NCBI RefSeq assembly: GCF_017916325.1
Contig: NC_090145.1
Span: 583,971 to 647,970, forward strand
Source: Leishmania martiniquensis
Lineage: Eukaryota; Euglenozoa; Kinetoplastea; Trypanosomatida; Trypanosomatidae
Direction of reading: 5' to 3'
DNA: 64,000 nt
Position 1 is the first letter of the stretch. Each line of letters starts with the position of its first letter. Positions 10,440-20,891 of this stretch are shown one piece after another. The notes under the pieces were generated by a model. It saw only the letters and a program-made list of their open reading frames with translations. It was not told where the DNA came from and ran no database searches. The translations under genes and the position numbers were made by a program.

Positions 10440-13400
10440 TTAGAGAGATTCCTTCAGCGTATTCATGAGTGTGTGCAGGGCACTTGCGAGCTCATCCATC
10501 GTTTTGCTGGTGATGTCGCCCCTGGCAGTCACGTGACGCTGAATATCAGAGAACTGTGCCTGCAACGCGTGCGCGGCGGTTGGCGTTGTCGCACGAGAGC
10601 AGAAATACTGTGCCACCTCGCTCACAGCGCTGCCCTCCACGTAGAACAAAGGAAGCAGCAGCTTCCGCATTGCGTGGTTGTCGGCCGCTACGGAGCGCTC
10701 AAGCGCGCACGTGACAAGGCGGTGAAACATCATTGCGTCTGCCCGCAGCAGTGTCGACTTCATGAAGGCCGCCTGCTGCAGCTCTTCTATGGGATACGCA
10801 GTGCGCACCCAACAACAGTTCACGAGGCGGTCCATTGTCTGCAGTGCTTCATCCTGCTGCGCGGCCTCGACGGTGTTAACACTAGTCGGGAAGGCGAGTG
10901 ACTCCACAAAGCCAACAACGGCGCACACCTCCGACGGCGCTTGTTTCGCCCAGAAGTCGTGAAAGAAACGTGCGGCCAGCACGTTCACCACCTTGACCAC
11001 AGCCACGCGCACCTTTGAACGCACCATGCACTCATGCGTAGGCGACCTGCACAGAAGACCCCACACGCTGGACAGCAGGCTCGCGAGCGCTGTGTCCTCG
11101 TACAGCTGCAGTACTCCCAAGTTACACCACCCACCCTGCAAAATGTGGTGAGCCGCCGAGAGGCCCAGCCGCATTACCTTCCACCCCCACTCCACCAGCG
11201 GTGGCGACGCGGTCTGTGCACTTGATCCCGTTGCGCTGCCCTCCAGGACTAGATGAGCTAGCCGCGCAGAGCGCACCACTACCCGGCTCACATAGCGAAA
11301 TATGTGCACAGATTTCGCGCTGTGTGCCCCAAAGACGATGCGCTGGTTTTTGTTCAGCGACATTTCGTTCACAAGCTCTAAGAGCTGCGCTACAGTTTCC
11401 TCGCCGCAGCTGCTCTCATGCAGCACAGCATCGGCCAAGGGGTACAGAAAAGGCTCAATCATGTCCATCACCACGCGGTATGGTCGGCGCTCCGTGCAGC
11501 TCAGGATGCCGCGCAAGTCGCAGAGCGCCAGCGTCAGAGGGCCAGTGCTCTCTGCGATAGAAGCGGCCGTGACAGCTGCGTACACTGCCTGTGAAATGCG
11601 CGCCAGCACCGGCTCCATGAGGGTGTTCACTACAGAGTCTGTGAGCGCGGAGGCGTCAAGAAAGCGCACCTGTGCTACGCATCGAATAAACAGGTACCGT
11701 GCCCTGAGCGCCACTGGGCGCTGCAGTGGCGCTGGGATGGATTCATTGTGGAGGTTCATCAGGTACGTGTACGACCGCGTCTCCTTCAGCAGCCGCAACA
11801 CACTCGAGGTTGACGTCCACTCGTCCAGCAGCTGCAGCGCTTCCACGCGCACCTCGTCGGGCACGTTCGTCGCGCTGAGGATTATCCACATCACGTGGAC
11901 GGCAACGTTCAGGAAGTAGGTCCCAAACGTACTCCCCGTGTCCATCTCCCCGCACTGTCGCAGCTGACTACTGAGCTGCTCGACAAAGGCGGAAGTCTTC
12001 CGGTTGGACACCACATAAACCGACACAGTCTTGGAAAGGATGGCGGCGAGAACGCGCGTGGAAGCCGCTGCGACATGTCCCCGGACGGAGCCGGGAAGGT
12101 TGTCGAGAAACCCTACGTGGGAGGTGAAGCGCTGAAGCAGAAGGAGGCTGTGCAGGAGCATGGAAAGAACGCGAGCAGCGCCGCTGCCGATCGCGGCATC
12201 TGAGTACAGCGCGGCGCTAAGCAGATGCAGAGACCATGCTTCTTCCTCCATGAGCACGATGTGGTCAGCCAAGACAGCAGAGGCGTTCGGGCGAATGTGC
12301 TCCAGCACGGATCGACTGACCTGCTCTGAGTTCGTCTCGAGTATTTTCCAGCCCTCCTCGCCGCACCCGATCACAACCTTCAGGAGCAGCTCAATCTCAA
12401 GCCGGGCCCCCTCCTCGTCGTCGTCCAACACGTACCCTACCGGCACACTATTGGAGTGTGCTTGCCGCATGGCAGCGCTGTCGCCGCTCATCAACTTGGC
12501 CAGCTCCATCGTAAACGCTTGTATGCGACTGTGCAGACATTCGAGGTAGCCACCAACCACCTGTAATCCACAATGCAGCATCTCCATCGTATCTTGTGTG
12601 GCGTACGACTTGGCTTCGATGAGGCGCCCCCACACACTCAGCAGGGACAGCAGTGATGTTGAGGCGTGCCTCCAGTTAGCCAGGCACTGCCTCGTGAAGC
12701 TGCAGAGTGACCGCAGCCATGGGGAGAACTCCACCAGCTGCATGAGTTCACTGAGGTCGCAGTTGGGCTTAATGCGATTCAGAAGTCGCGCGAAGGCGCT
12801 GAGCGTCTCCTCGTCCTCCAGATGCAAGAACCGCTCCATGACGAGATGCGTCTGTAGCAGTACTATCGCGTACCACCGCGGTCGTAGCTCGGCGTTGGGG
12901 AAGAACGATTTGCGCAGGCTCACTAGCGAGGTCAGCACCTCTAGCAGTGTGTGCGCCACATCGGGCTCCAGGTCAGTCATGCGGTACAAGCACCACAACC
13001 GATCCATCAGCTGCACATCCTGGAGGTCGGCTGCCCAGTTGTCCGGATATGTTCTTGTCAGCGGATTTTCCTCCGCCTCTGAATGGATGGTGTCGCACGC
13101 AAAGTCGAACTCTAGCACGTGCTGTGCGAGTTTGAGCCCGGCTGCCACCACCGTGCGACAGCTGGGCTGCACCTCCTTCACAACACGCACAGCCAATCGG
13201 AAAACACTGAGGAGGTGGTCATCACGGAAAGATTTGGCAATGCTCACGTCGCTGGCAAAAGTGGTCATACGTCGCTCACTGAGCGTGACGACAAGGTCGG
13301 CGAGCACCTCGCAGCCTACACGCAGTCGATCCCCTTGATCACCGGCATGCATCGAAGAGGAGCACGATGCGCAAACACTTGACGGCATCTGAGCCAGTGT

Positions 13401-13763
13401 GTGGGAGTACTGGTACCCTCGTTGCACAGCCGCACACACGAGTTGGCGTAGCGCCAGCTTCGCCGCTGCGTTCAGTCCGGCATCCCGTATGCACAGGAGC
13501 TCATACACGCTCAGTGTAAACTGCGTCAGCTCGTCTGCATCACCAAACAGCGTCTCCAAACATTCCGATGCGGCACGAGAGACGAACATTATGGAGTAGG
13601 TGCTTGTAGACTCCTGCAGCACCGCCATTAGTAGGTGCAGCCCGATCTCATCGATAATGCGGCGCCATCCATCGACAGTGACCTTCAAGGTGGCCCCCTT
13701 CTCTCCTGAGTAGAGCTTCAGGCAGAATGCATCTACATCGTCTATTCTATTAAACTCTGTCAT
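10440..13763 (-). CDS. Exportin-7 (RanBP16)-like nuclear transport receptor
   Basis: A 1107-residue alpha-helical repeat protein of importin-beta superfamily size (human exportin-7 is about 1090 residues). Diagnostic stretches remembered from the exportin-7 family are present in order: SFRDDHLLSVF at about 178-188, LEFDFAC at 217-223, SLRKSFFPNAE at 282-292 followed by the LARLL/RIK-N-x-x-L segment, a central LCDLRGIL, an ELV-x-x-x-SLNKNQRI segment, and near residue 890 the NLGVLQLYED segment. The family binds RanGTP and carries proteins through nuclear pores in both directions. The start is the first ATG of a frame that stays open throughout; conflicting frames on the other strand lack these motifs. 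It is the largest gene in the window. Confidence 0.87.
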   Translation of the reverse strand: MTEFNRIDDVDAFCLKLYSGEKGATLKVTVDGWRRIIDEIGLHLLMAVLQESTSTYSIMFVSRAASECLETLFGDADELTQFTLSVYELLCIRDAGLNAAAKLALRQLVCAAVQRGYQYSHTLAQMPSSVCASCSSSMHAGDQGDRLRVGCEVLADLVVTLSERRMTTFASDVSIAKSFRDDHLLSVFRLAVRVVKEVQPSCRTVVAAGLKLAQHVLEFDFACDTIHSEAEENPLTRTYPDNWAADLQDVQLMDRLWCLYRMTDLEPDVAHTLLEVLTSLVSLRKSFFPNAELRPRWYAIVLLQTHLVMERFLHLEDEETLSAFARLLNRIKPNCDLSELMQLVEFSPWLRSLCSFTRQCLANWRHASTSLLSLLSVWGRLIEAKSYATQDTMEMLHCGLQVVGGYLECLHSRIQAFTMELAKLMSGDSAAMRQAHSNSVPVGYVLDDDEEGARLEIELLLKVVIGCGEEGWKILETNSEQVSRSVLEHIRPNASAVLADHIVLMEEEAWSLHLLSAALYSDAAIGSGAARVLSMLLHSLLLLQRFTSHVGFLDNLPGSVRGHVAAASTRVLAAILSKTVSVYVVSNRKTSAFVEQLSSQLRQCGEMDTGSTFGTYFLNVAVHVMWIILSATNVPDEVRVEALQLLDEWTSTSSVLRLLKETRSYTYLMNLHNESIPAPLQRPVALRARYLFIRCVAQVRFLDASALTDSVVNTLMEPVLARISQAVYAAVTAASIAESTGPLTLALCDLRGILSCTERRPYRVVMDMIEPFLYPLADAVLHESSCGEETVAQLLELVNEMSLNKNQRIVFGAHSAKSVHIFRYVSRVVVRSARLAHLVLEGSATGSSAQTASPPLVEWGWKVMRLGLSAAHHILQGGWCNLGVLQLYEDTALASLLSSVWGLLCRSPTHECMVRSKVRVAVVKVVNVLAARFFHDFWAKQAPSEVCAVVGFVESLAFPTSVNTVEAAQQDEALQTMDRLVNCCWVRTAYPIEELQQAAFMKSTLLRADAMMFHRLVTCALERSVAADNHAMRKLLLPLFYVEGSAVSEVAQYFCSRATTPTAAHALQAQFSDIQRHVTARGDITSKTMDELASALHTLMNTLKESL

Positions 13764-15162
13764 TCATCTACAAGTCCTCTTTCGTGAATTTCACTTTGCA
13801 TGTAAGCAGTACGCACACGCGCTGGCACAAGCGCGGCTGAAAAGGGAAGAGCAGAAGAGGAAAAGGGATGCCAACACCAACACACGCACAGACACGCAAA
13901 GTAAAAAAATAGTAAGCAATGAAGAGACACGGAAAACTCGAGGGAGTAGAGGCAGAAAAAAGAGTAACTGTCTGACAGGGGCAGGTGTGTGTGTGTGCTT
14001 GTGCGTCTGTCTGTCTGTTTCGGCACGTAAGCAAGTGCTGATATATCGGTTACTGCGTCGGAGAGCGTCCACCGTAGGAAAAAGGGTTAGGGTGGTGGGA
14101 AACAGCCCCAAAGCTACCAAAGAGCTTAATGGCGGAGGGGGGAGGGGGCCGTAGAGAAGCCCCCAACCTACAATGTACGCGCGAGCTCAACCACAGCAGC
14201 AACGAATAGCTTGGCGATATGAGTCACTTCCTGTGATGAGAAGGTGAGAAAAGACGACGGAATTACTCGTGGCAGCTATGGCTGTGCTTTTTTTTCCTTC
14301 CAAGCAGCCTCTCGGGAATAGTCATGTCGTATGCGAGAGCAACCGACGCGGAGCAGATGGCCCCGGAAATGAGCATATAGCAGGAGGGGGGGAGGGGGAG
14401 AGAGAGGAGCGAGCAGCCAGATGGGGGCAGAGTGGAAGGGGAGAAAAGTCACGGGGTGGATAGTGTGGTATACTGGTGGAGGGAGGTGACAGGCGCTCCA
14501 GCTGCGCTAAAGGCGAGCAGGATAGAGAGAAAATGGGCGTGGAAAAAGGGGGGAGAAACGAACGTGCAGAATTCGCACGAGAGGGGTCAGCGAAGCGGCT
14601 CACACAGAGTTTGTTGCGGGCCGCACAGAGTCTCCACTCTTCAAGTCGGCAACGCAACAAGCATCCTCGCAGACCTTCAGGGGGGGGTGCTACCTGGCTG
14701 CGCTAAGTGTGTGTCCATGTACTCTCGTCTCTCACCCATCGGTAGCAGGGAGAATCGCGCTCTTCGCCTTCTAACTTTTACCCCTCACGCACTCTCTTGT
14801 GATGCCATCAACGCCCTGCGAGTAGAATCGAAGATGCCATTTGCATAAGAGAGGAACGAAAAAAAAAGCGCTCTTAAGCAACGCAGCGAGCTGTCGATCG
14901 AATGGAGGTGCGCACATATAGATGTTTTCGTGATGGTGTCTATGGCAATCGATCAACACATATGCATAAAGCAGTCGACAACAGTCGTTTGGTTGTGTAG
15001 GTATCGAGGCAATGCTTTCGCAGTCTGATCCTCTTTTCTGATCCCTTCCCTCTCGGTAGCAACTATGTACTCGCAGCGCCGCAGTCCCTACACGGAAGCA
15101 GGACGAGGGCAAGGGGGAGGAGTCAGAGGAAACGCGCAACGGACCCCGCCTCTTCCGCGTCG
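13764..15162. other. Intergenic region, no gene seen
   Basis: Low-complexity sequence with GT-rich (13985-14010) and GGGGGA-rich (14140-14150, 14384-14400) patches. No coding or RNA gene signal is recognised. A lone AGGGTTAGGGTGG at about 14083-14096 is too short to be an interstitial telomere tract. Confidence 0.6.
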
Positions 15163-16866
15163 TCAAGAAAACTCGCCTCGCAGTGGATTGCCCTCGCTGC
15201 TCTGCTGGGCAGTGGAAACGTGGTATCCCCGGGTGATCACCTCTCGTCCGTATGGGGTGGTGTGCAGCCCGGCAGTAAGTAATGCGTGATACAGACGCAC
15301 CCGTGGATCCTTCATAATCTGCTCGTCGGAGAATCCCGTGATAGGCGGCCTTGTGGCTTGGGCAAGGGTCGTGTACTTCTCCGTTTGCGCGCTCGAGGAG
15401 GTCGCCTTGAGAAGACGCTGCGGGTCGGCTTCCACACCAATCTGTTTATCCACAGAAGCGAAGAAACGCTGCAGTGCCTCCTGCTTCTTTGCCAGAAGCG
15501 CAGACAGTTCTCGCTCGCGTTTCTTCTGCTCAATTTGCCATTGTTCTTTTTGATGGCGCCGGTACTCGACCCGCTCTTCGTTGCGGCGCATGCGCGCTGC
15601 CTTTTCCTCCTCCAATGCCTGCGCCTGAAGCTCAGCCAGCCCCCGCTCTTTCTGCCGCCACGCCAACCGCTGTGCTTCGAACGCCTCAAAAAGGCGGAGA
15701 CGCTCTTGAAACTCGATCGCACGCTTTTCCTGCAGTGCTCTCTCCTTTGCTGCCGCTGCTGCTTGCATCCGCTCCGCGACGCTCTGCCGTTGCCGCAGTA
15801 CAGCCTCGTAGACAGCGCGTTCTTCTGTCAGGTGTGCGTGGCGGCGATTTTGGGCTGCTACACGCTCCCGCGCAGCCTCTGCCTTCTCCTGTCGCTGCTT
15901 CGCCAGCTGCTGCGCTACCATAAAGGCAGATTCGCACGACGACAAAAGAGAGGCGTTCGTTCGCTGGAAGTCTGTGATGGCAGCCTGCGATAATACCCGC
16001 GCTTTCCGAAGTTCAATAGCCTCCTCAATAGCCATACGAGCGCCAGAGAAAGACATATCAGGACGCACCGCCAATACCCGCTCTATCAAGGTATTCAGGG
16101 TGGCTGCCGAGATATCGAACTTTCGTGCATAACGGCCCATCTTCAGGATAAGTCTCACTGTCCTAAGAATATCCGGCGGTGTTGTGGCTACCATGAGGAC
16201 GCTGGCGTCCATAATACGCGTCAACGCCTCTTCTGTCGCGCTCCTCAGCGCAGCTTCAAAGGTATCACGCAGCTGATGGGAGGGGTGATACGAGTCGCAC
16301 AGTACGTCAAATTTCAGCTGTGCTTGCCGCGCAGCAGAGCGGCACTCGGCAACGGCGTTTTCCTGGGGCTGGAGGCTGGCAGAAGGCGCAGCACATTCCG
16401 TCAGACTCTCCCCACACTTTTCGAGCTCTGCCGCGATCCAATGGCGAATTTGAGAGATCTGATCTGTCGCAGCTACACCGCTAGAGCTGGTTTGGGGCTG
16501 TTTGGCAGCGGATGTGCGCCTCAGAGTACCAACCGCCTCCAGCTGCTGGGACAGTAACTCCTTCAATGCTGAAAGCTCCAGGCGACGCCGCTCACTCTCC
16601 GCGTCCAACAACGCGCCGCCGAGGCTCATCTCCATTGCTTCCAGCGCCGCTTCGCAGGCTTCCTGTTCGCAATGGAGAGCGTCGCACTCTTGCAGCCACT
16701 GGGTAGCACGACGACCAGCCTCTGCATCGCTCTTGAGCTGCTGCACCTTTTGCCGAAGCGATCTGGCAGCTTTTCTGCTCTTTGCACTTCTTTTCTTCCA
16801 TTCCTCCAGCACGGCCGCCTGGGTGTCCGCATCCGAGAAGGCGTTGGCGCGGGTGGAACCACGCAT
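15163..16866 (-). CDS. Coiled-coil protein resembling CCDC148
   Basis: About 567 residues from the ATG at 16864-16866; the frame extends 13 codons upstream only through a non-ATG codon. Most of the protein is predicted coiled coil: an N-terminal helix rich in Lys/Arg/Glu, a central less charged region, then a long Arg/Glu/Gln/Ala-rich helix (about residues 320-500). The C-terminal tail has the pattern GFSDEQIMKDPRVRLYHAL followed by AGLH and a Tyr-containing basic end. This DEQI-x-x-DPR-x-R-x-x-ALxxAGLH tail is what I recall from the CCDC148 family of cilia-associated proteins. The assignment is from memory of the tail only. Together with RIB43A it would be the second flagellar candidate of this run. 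Confidence 0.62.
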   Translation of the reverse strand: MRGSTRANAFSDADTQAAVLEEWKKRSAKSRKAARSLRQKVQQLKSDAEAGRRATQWLQECDALHCEQEACEAALEAMEMSLGGALLDAESERRRLELSALKELLSQQLEAVGTLRRTSAAKQPQTSSSGVAATDQISQIRHWIAAELEKCGESLTECAAPSASLQPQENAVAECRSAARQAQLKFDVLCDSYHPSHQLRDTFEAALRSATEEALTRIMDASVLMVATTPPDILRTVRLILKMGRYARKFDISAATLNTLIERVLAVRPDMSFSGARMAIEEAIELRKARVLSQAAITDFQRTNASLLSSCESAFMVAQQLAKQRQEKAEAARERVAAQNRRHAHLTEERAVYEAVLRQRQSVAERMQAAAAAKERALQEKRAIEFQERLRLFEAFEAQRLAWRQKERGLAELQAQALEEEKAARMRRNEERVEYRRHQKEQWQIEQKKRERELSALLAKKQEALQRFFASVDKQIGVEADPQRLLKATSSSAQTEKYTTLAQATRPPITGFSDEQIMKDPRVRLYHALLTAGLHTTPYGREVITRGYHVSTAQQSSEGNPLRGEFS

Positions 16867-17217
16867 GGAGCACCAACTTTTCTGCAAACGCCGCAGATGA
16901 AACAAGATGCACGAAAGGACTACGGCGCAGCGTCACAAATGCGGAGCGCGACGGCGATGTGGACAGCATAAGAGAAGGCAGTTTGCGTGCGAATCGATTC
17001 CGCTGCACGTTGGTGCGCTTCACGACTTGCCTCCACTGCTTACCGCGAGCGCGAAGACTCAACGATAGGGCGACTGATCCACAAAAAATCGCCTCAAGAG
17101 CCCTCAAGGGCTGCCCGCCTGGACAGCACAGAAGTCCGTTTGAAATGAAATAGCCGAAGAAACCGCAATCGAAGAGGTGCGGTACAGTATGCCACCGAAA
17201 CAAGAAAACCAAACGAG
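16867..17217. other. Intergenic stretch, 5' flank of the coiled-coil gene
   Basis: No gene seen. It separates the coiled-coil gene from the 493-bp repeat copy that follows. Confidence 0.5.
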
Positions 17218-17710
17218 GACGATGATGCCAAAAGATAGTCATGATACATTCGAATACATGTTCCCAAGTCTTCACAACGGGCGAATGTGCTGTTGCCATG
17301 GAAGAGTATACCGATGTGGTATTCCCTCGACTTACGCCCTCGGTGCCTCTCTCTGGGGCGCTGGTGAAGCTCTCAATGAGTATCCTGTTGCTTTCAAGTC
17401 ATCATCGGGCAATACTGCTCACGAATAGGTACACTGACGCAGCCCCCTCCCCCTTCTTGGCCACCTTCCAAAGATCTGTGCCGTGGTGGGTAGTCAAAGG
17501 CATGGGTGGGCGAGAAAAGCAAACGCTTACAATTGCTTGATTCCTCGAGATCTGAAAGGGGAAGAGCACAGCGGGGTAAGCGAACAAACGGTCGATGAAG
17601 CATGTCATTGGAATGGCGGAGAGTATTTTGGCCCCCGTCTCATCGTTATCTCGTTCTTCTAGCACCCCATATCCTCCCCCCTGCTTCTCGTCGTGTACTG
17701 CGGGGGAGAA
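17218..17710 (-). repeat. 493-bp inverted duplicate, left copy
   Basis: This segment is the reverse complement of 29472-29964, and both span 493 bp. Shared sequence starts at gacgatgatgcc and ends at gcgggggagaa; outside these words the two loci are unrelated. It lies 252 bp beyond the stop codon of the ataxin-10-domain gene and is sense to transcription when read on the minus strand. Frames of about 90 codons are open on both strands but show no domain, so I treat it as non-coding, perhaps a 3' untranslated or splice/polyadenylation module or an unknown mobile element. Confidence 0.85.
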
Positions 17711-17961
17711 CAATGGGATGAAAAAACAGAAGTAAAGGAAACAACACGACGAGACAAACTCGAAAACTGAGCACAAGTCACAAATCACTTACCTGTTCAA
17801 TGGAGCGGAAAAGAAGGGGGTCGAATGATTACAGTAGACATGAGTGTGACAACGACAGACCACGTTTATGTGTGTGTGTGGGGGGGGGAGGAGGGTTCAC
17901 ATTTAGTCGGCACTAAGAGGGGAGGCGCTGGGTACTTCCAACAGCAGAGGCCATGTGCCTG

Positions 17962-18891
17962 CTAATTCAGGTGTGGCTTTTGGGTGTGAAGCTGAACCTT
18001 TCCGCTACTGACGGAGTACCCACACGCTCCGGCCAGGATCGCTCGGCTTTCATCTGTGAAGCCTTGCGGAGCTAACTTTCGTATCTTGTCTCGCGCCGCA
18101 GAGGACGATTCACAGATGTTACGAATAGCAAATTCGGCCCACTCGACCATGCCCGGATTTTCCTCATCAATCTGGGTAGCGGACAAGATGTTGAACAGAA
18201 ACGCGTCGCGCTCCGCAATCGCTGTGTTCACATCCACGTTGTTGTGGGTCAAATTCGCTATAAGGCGCATACACTCGGTCTTGAAACCCTCTGGGAAGTA
18301 GCAGAGCTCGTGGTCGCGCTCCATACTAAAAACCTTTTCGAGATAGTCAAGGGCATTGAAGTCTAGCATGTACTTCTGCAAATCTTTGCGGAGGTAGTGG
18401 TGAGCAAGAAGAACAGAGGAGAGAACCTCGAGGGAGAGGAGTGACAAGTGAGAGGCTCGCTCGATCCACGCAACAGAGCCTTCGGCAAAATCCTCCACAC
18501 TGCTGTTTCGGAGCACGTCAGGAGATGGGACGGACTGAGATGAAGAAACCTGTAAGGTTGACGAATCCGCCTCTCGCTCGCACTTGCGCCGCCGCCATTC
18601 TAGTAGTGTTTGATCGTAGACTGCTCTCGCAGTACCTAAGGTCAAATCGACCATCCGCTGTAGTACGTGCATCAGTTGCGTCATAGGGTCAGGCTTTGTC
18701 TCGCATCTTTGATAGGCTGCCTTCTCAGCGGCCTGCTCGTACTGGAACTTAAATGCCATATCGCGTAGGCTGTCAAAGCTAGCCAAACAAATGGAGAGGA
18801 CATCATCGATCTTTGGTCCTATCTTTGTCAGCTCCTCCTGATTAACATCGGCAATTTGACCCTTCGAAGAGACTGCCATTGACGGTTTCAT
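17962..18891 (-). CDS. Ataxin-10-domain protein
   Basis: A 309-residue protein starting at the ATG 18889-18891. Residues about 200-275 match the conserved C-terminal ataxin-10 domain: FKTECMRLIANL, then the N-x-D-V-N segment, a leucine-rich helix, DEENPGMVEWAEFAIRNIC and a following R-D-x-I. In other organisms this domain forms an armadillo-like fold; ataxin-10 proteins are linked to cytokinesis and cilium biology. The N-terminal 200 residues are helical with no recognised motif. Its codon use is more AT-rich than that of the exportin and RIB43A genes to the left. The 493-bp duplicate lies in its 3' flank. Confidence 0.85.
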   Translation of the reverse strand: MKPSMAVSSKGQIADVNQEELTKIGPKIDDVLSICLASFDSLRDMAFKFQYEQAAEKAAYQRCETKPDPMTQLMHVLQRMVDLTLGTARAVYDQTLLEWRRRKCEREADSSTLQVSSSQSVPSPDVLRNSSVEDFAEGSVAWIERASHLSLLSLEVLSSVLLAHHYLRKDLQKYMLDFNALDYLEKVFSMERDHELCYFPEGFKTECMRLIANLTHNNVDVNTAIAERDAFLFNILSATQIDEENPGMVEWAEFAIRNICESSSAARDKIRKLAPQGFTDESRAILAGACGYSVSSGKVQLHTQKPHLN

Positions 18892-19536
18892 CTTTTGCTT
18901 ATCGTCGTGCCTTTAGCGCTGAGAAGAGGGGGTGAAGCAGGTAGAGGCAAAAATAATGAGATATGCTACCTTTCTACTGTTAAACACGACGCAGGGGAAA
19001 GGGCAGTCTGTCACCCTGCTTGCGAAAAATCTCAAAACGGAGGATCAAAGTATGGTACAATGCATGGCAGAGGTACTGGATGTCACGAGAAGAGAGCGAG
19101 ACTCAGGTTGCCCGCATGTGCAAACAGCGATTGAGAACGAAAACGAAGTGACGAAAACAAGTGACCAACGTTCTTCCATAAAGGAGTGAGGGGGATAGTG
19201 TTTTTTTTTCATCTTCGATGTATCAGCAGGGTCACATGAGTTTGCTGCGTAGCGGTATAAGCTTCTGACGGTTACGGCGAAGATCCAATCAGATGCAACA
19301 AATGTTTTCTGCATTTCGCACGCATAGTTAACACAGCCAACAAACACACACAGACCCTAATCTTCGGGTCATCTCCTTCTCTTAGGTGAAAGACGCGAAA
19401 AGAAGTACACGATTCGCCCTTACAACGCATGGAAAGAAGCCACGCGTGCCACTGAATGAATTGTTCCTTCTTCTTGTAGCGCAAGCCGAGGCATAGAACG
19501 TGAAATGGTCTCTCAGCACTTCCAACGGGCCTACAT
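18892..19536. other. Intergenic stretch, no gene seen
   Basis: Moderately AT-rich, with a T run at 19201-19210. Open frames are short and without motifs. Confidence 0.55.
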
Positions 19537-19938
19537 CTATCGAAAACGTGAGCCAACGCCTCCCAACTTCTTTCCAGAATCCGCTTGAAAATTCGACCCA
19601 TCACCATCTGTTTTGACTTCCTCCAATCTCACGCCAGAGGGATTCGCCTCTAAAAGGGCACGTCCAGGACCGTCAATGTAGTACTTTGGGTTAGGGCAAG
19701 ATGGCACCTCGCAGTATATCGGTGCACAAGCAACCCACTCGCCCGCAGCACGGAACTTATGCCCACAAGGGCATTGCCACTCGCGCTCCTCAAAGAGCTT
19801 GTTTGTCATGGCTTTGGCTTGATTCCATGCCTCGGCGAAGGTAGGGGGCGCCGCTCCCGTGGAGCACGTGAGAGCGTTTCCACCGCGAGAGCCGACACCT
19901 CGGCTGACCAGCGTCTTGAGCTTATCTATAAAGACCAT
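19537..19938 (-). CDS. Small cysteine-containing protein, possibly mitochondrial
   Basis: A 133-residue protein from the ATG at 19936-19938 (three more codons upstream begin with GTG and are not used). I do not recognise the family. The N-terminus (VFIDKLKTLVSRG) is basic and amphipathic, as in import signals. A compact cysteine cluster, CPCGH at 56-60, Cys71, and CEVPSC at 76-81, followed by an aromatic KYYIDGPG segment, suggests a zinc ribbon. The frame is free of conflict with any better candidate and lies in the leftward run between the ataxin-10 gene and repeat copy B. Confidence 0.65.
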   Translation of the reverse strand: MVFIDKLKTLVSRGVGSRGGNALTCSTGAAPPTFAEAWNQAKAMTNKLFEEREWQCPCGHKFRAAGEWVACAPIYCEVPSCPNPKYYIDGPGRALLEANPSGVRLEEVKTDGDGSNFQADSGKKLGGVGSRFR

Positions 19939-20216
19939 ACTCTTCACGCAAAGAGCTAACTAGCTTCATGTCGAGCATAACAAACACAAAAGACAGGGGT
20001 GTGAAAAGAGCAGAAAACTATTGCTAAGCACACCATACACGCACAATGAGACATGAGCCCTCTCTGGGTGGTATGCTGTTTCTGTCACACTACCACCACA
20101 AAGGCATAGAAAAAGGCTTCCTAAAGATGATTCGTCGATCACATTTTCATTTCTTCTGCAGATTGATGGCCTTTGCATGATAGGACGCTAGTTTGTGCCA
20201 TCGCATAAGCTCACTA

Positions 20217-20686
20217 CCCACCCTGTGCGGGAGAAGTCAAGGCGCCCCCCTCCTGTGCCTGCCGATGCCCCAGTGCTTCTGCTGGTGACACAGAGTCGAG
20301 CACCTGCGACGTTGGAGGAGGGGCGTCAGAGCGATGTATCGCTACCGTTGCGAGCAGCCAGGTCCTGGACAGCGTTGCGTCGGAGTGACATGCGACGATG
20401 GCGATGCTTGCACGACCCGCATGACGGGCAAGCTGTCGGCGCGGCTCGAACGTACCTCACCCAGCCCACTGGTGTGTGGGGTGCCTGCACCACCTCGCGA
20501 GATGCGCCTGGTGGCGGCTGGCACGATGGGCGCGGCTGTGTGGCGACGCGCGAGGCGGGCGCCGGCAGGGCTCGGTGCAGGGGCTGTGCTGAGCCGACTC
20601 TGTCGGCACTGCTGTGAGCGCGTGACTGGCGCTGCTTCGCACCAGCAGGGGTGGGGGGCGGGCCCGTGATAGGGCCCGCATAGAGG
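20217..20686 (+). repeat. SIDER-like retroposon, copy B
   Basis: This copy is truncated at its 5' end (it begins inside the element at cccaccctgtgcggg) and diverges near the 3' end after agggcc, missing part of the terminal gtgcgagtagagg segment. It has GTGATAGGG where most copies have GTGACAGGG, shared with copy C, and GCGAGGCGGG as in copies A, F and G. Unlike the other copies it is antisense to the surrounding minus-strand genes. Confidence 0.8.
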
Positions 20687-20744
20687 ATTCCGATATGTCT
20701 TTTACTGTCAAACAGCCGCCCAAAACATCCAAAAGAAACAAGCT

Positions 20745-20825
20745 CACACTCACATACATATACATAAACACACACACACACATATATATATATATAGGTA
20801 GGTAGATAGATGAATAGGTATATGA
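20745..20825. repeat. CA/TA/GATA simple-sequence tract
   Basis: Runs of ACAC, then ATATATATAT, then TAGGTAGGTAGATAGATGAATAGG follow repeat copy B. It is a plain microsatellite of the sort seen next to trypanosomatid splice and polyadenylation regions. Confidence 0.8.
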
Positions 20826-20836
20826 ATCAGTGAGCT

Positions 20837-20856
20837 GTTATCGAGGTTTCGATAAC
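20837..20856. other. Perfect 8-bp hairpin
   Basis: GTTATCGA, a GGTT loop, then TCGATAAC form a perfect 8-bp stem with a 4-nt loop, located just past the stop of the small minus-strand gene at 20892. It has no T run beside it and no known role. Confidence 0.5.
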
Positions 20857-20891
20857 CAATTCAGAGAACCGAACAGCAGAGCTGGTACAGA

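Noticed and set aside
14083..14096. Interstitial telomere-like AGGGTTAGGGTGG
   Set aside because: Fewer than two full hexamers; expected by chance.
17241..17540. 99-residue frame inside the 493-bp duplicate, identical in both copies
   Set aside because: Antisense to local transcription in both places, with equally long frames on the other strand and no domain.
20334..20669. Identical 111-residue frame (MYRYRCEQPGPG...) repeated at 20334, 27345, 32519, 34557, 37800, 45314 and 1589 (reverse), looking like a multicopy cysteine-rich protein family
   Set aside because: It lies wholly inside the retroposon-like element, other frames on both strands are equally open, the diverged copy H does not keep this frame, and there is no signal peptide or recognised domain.
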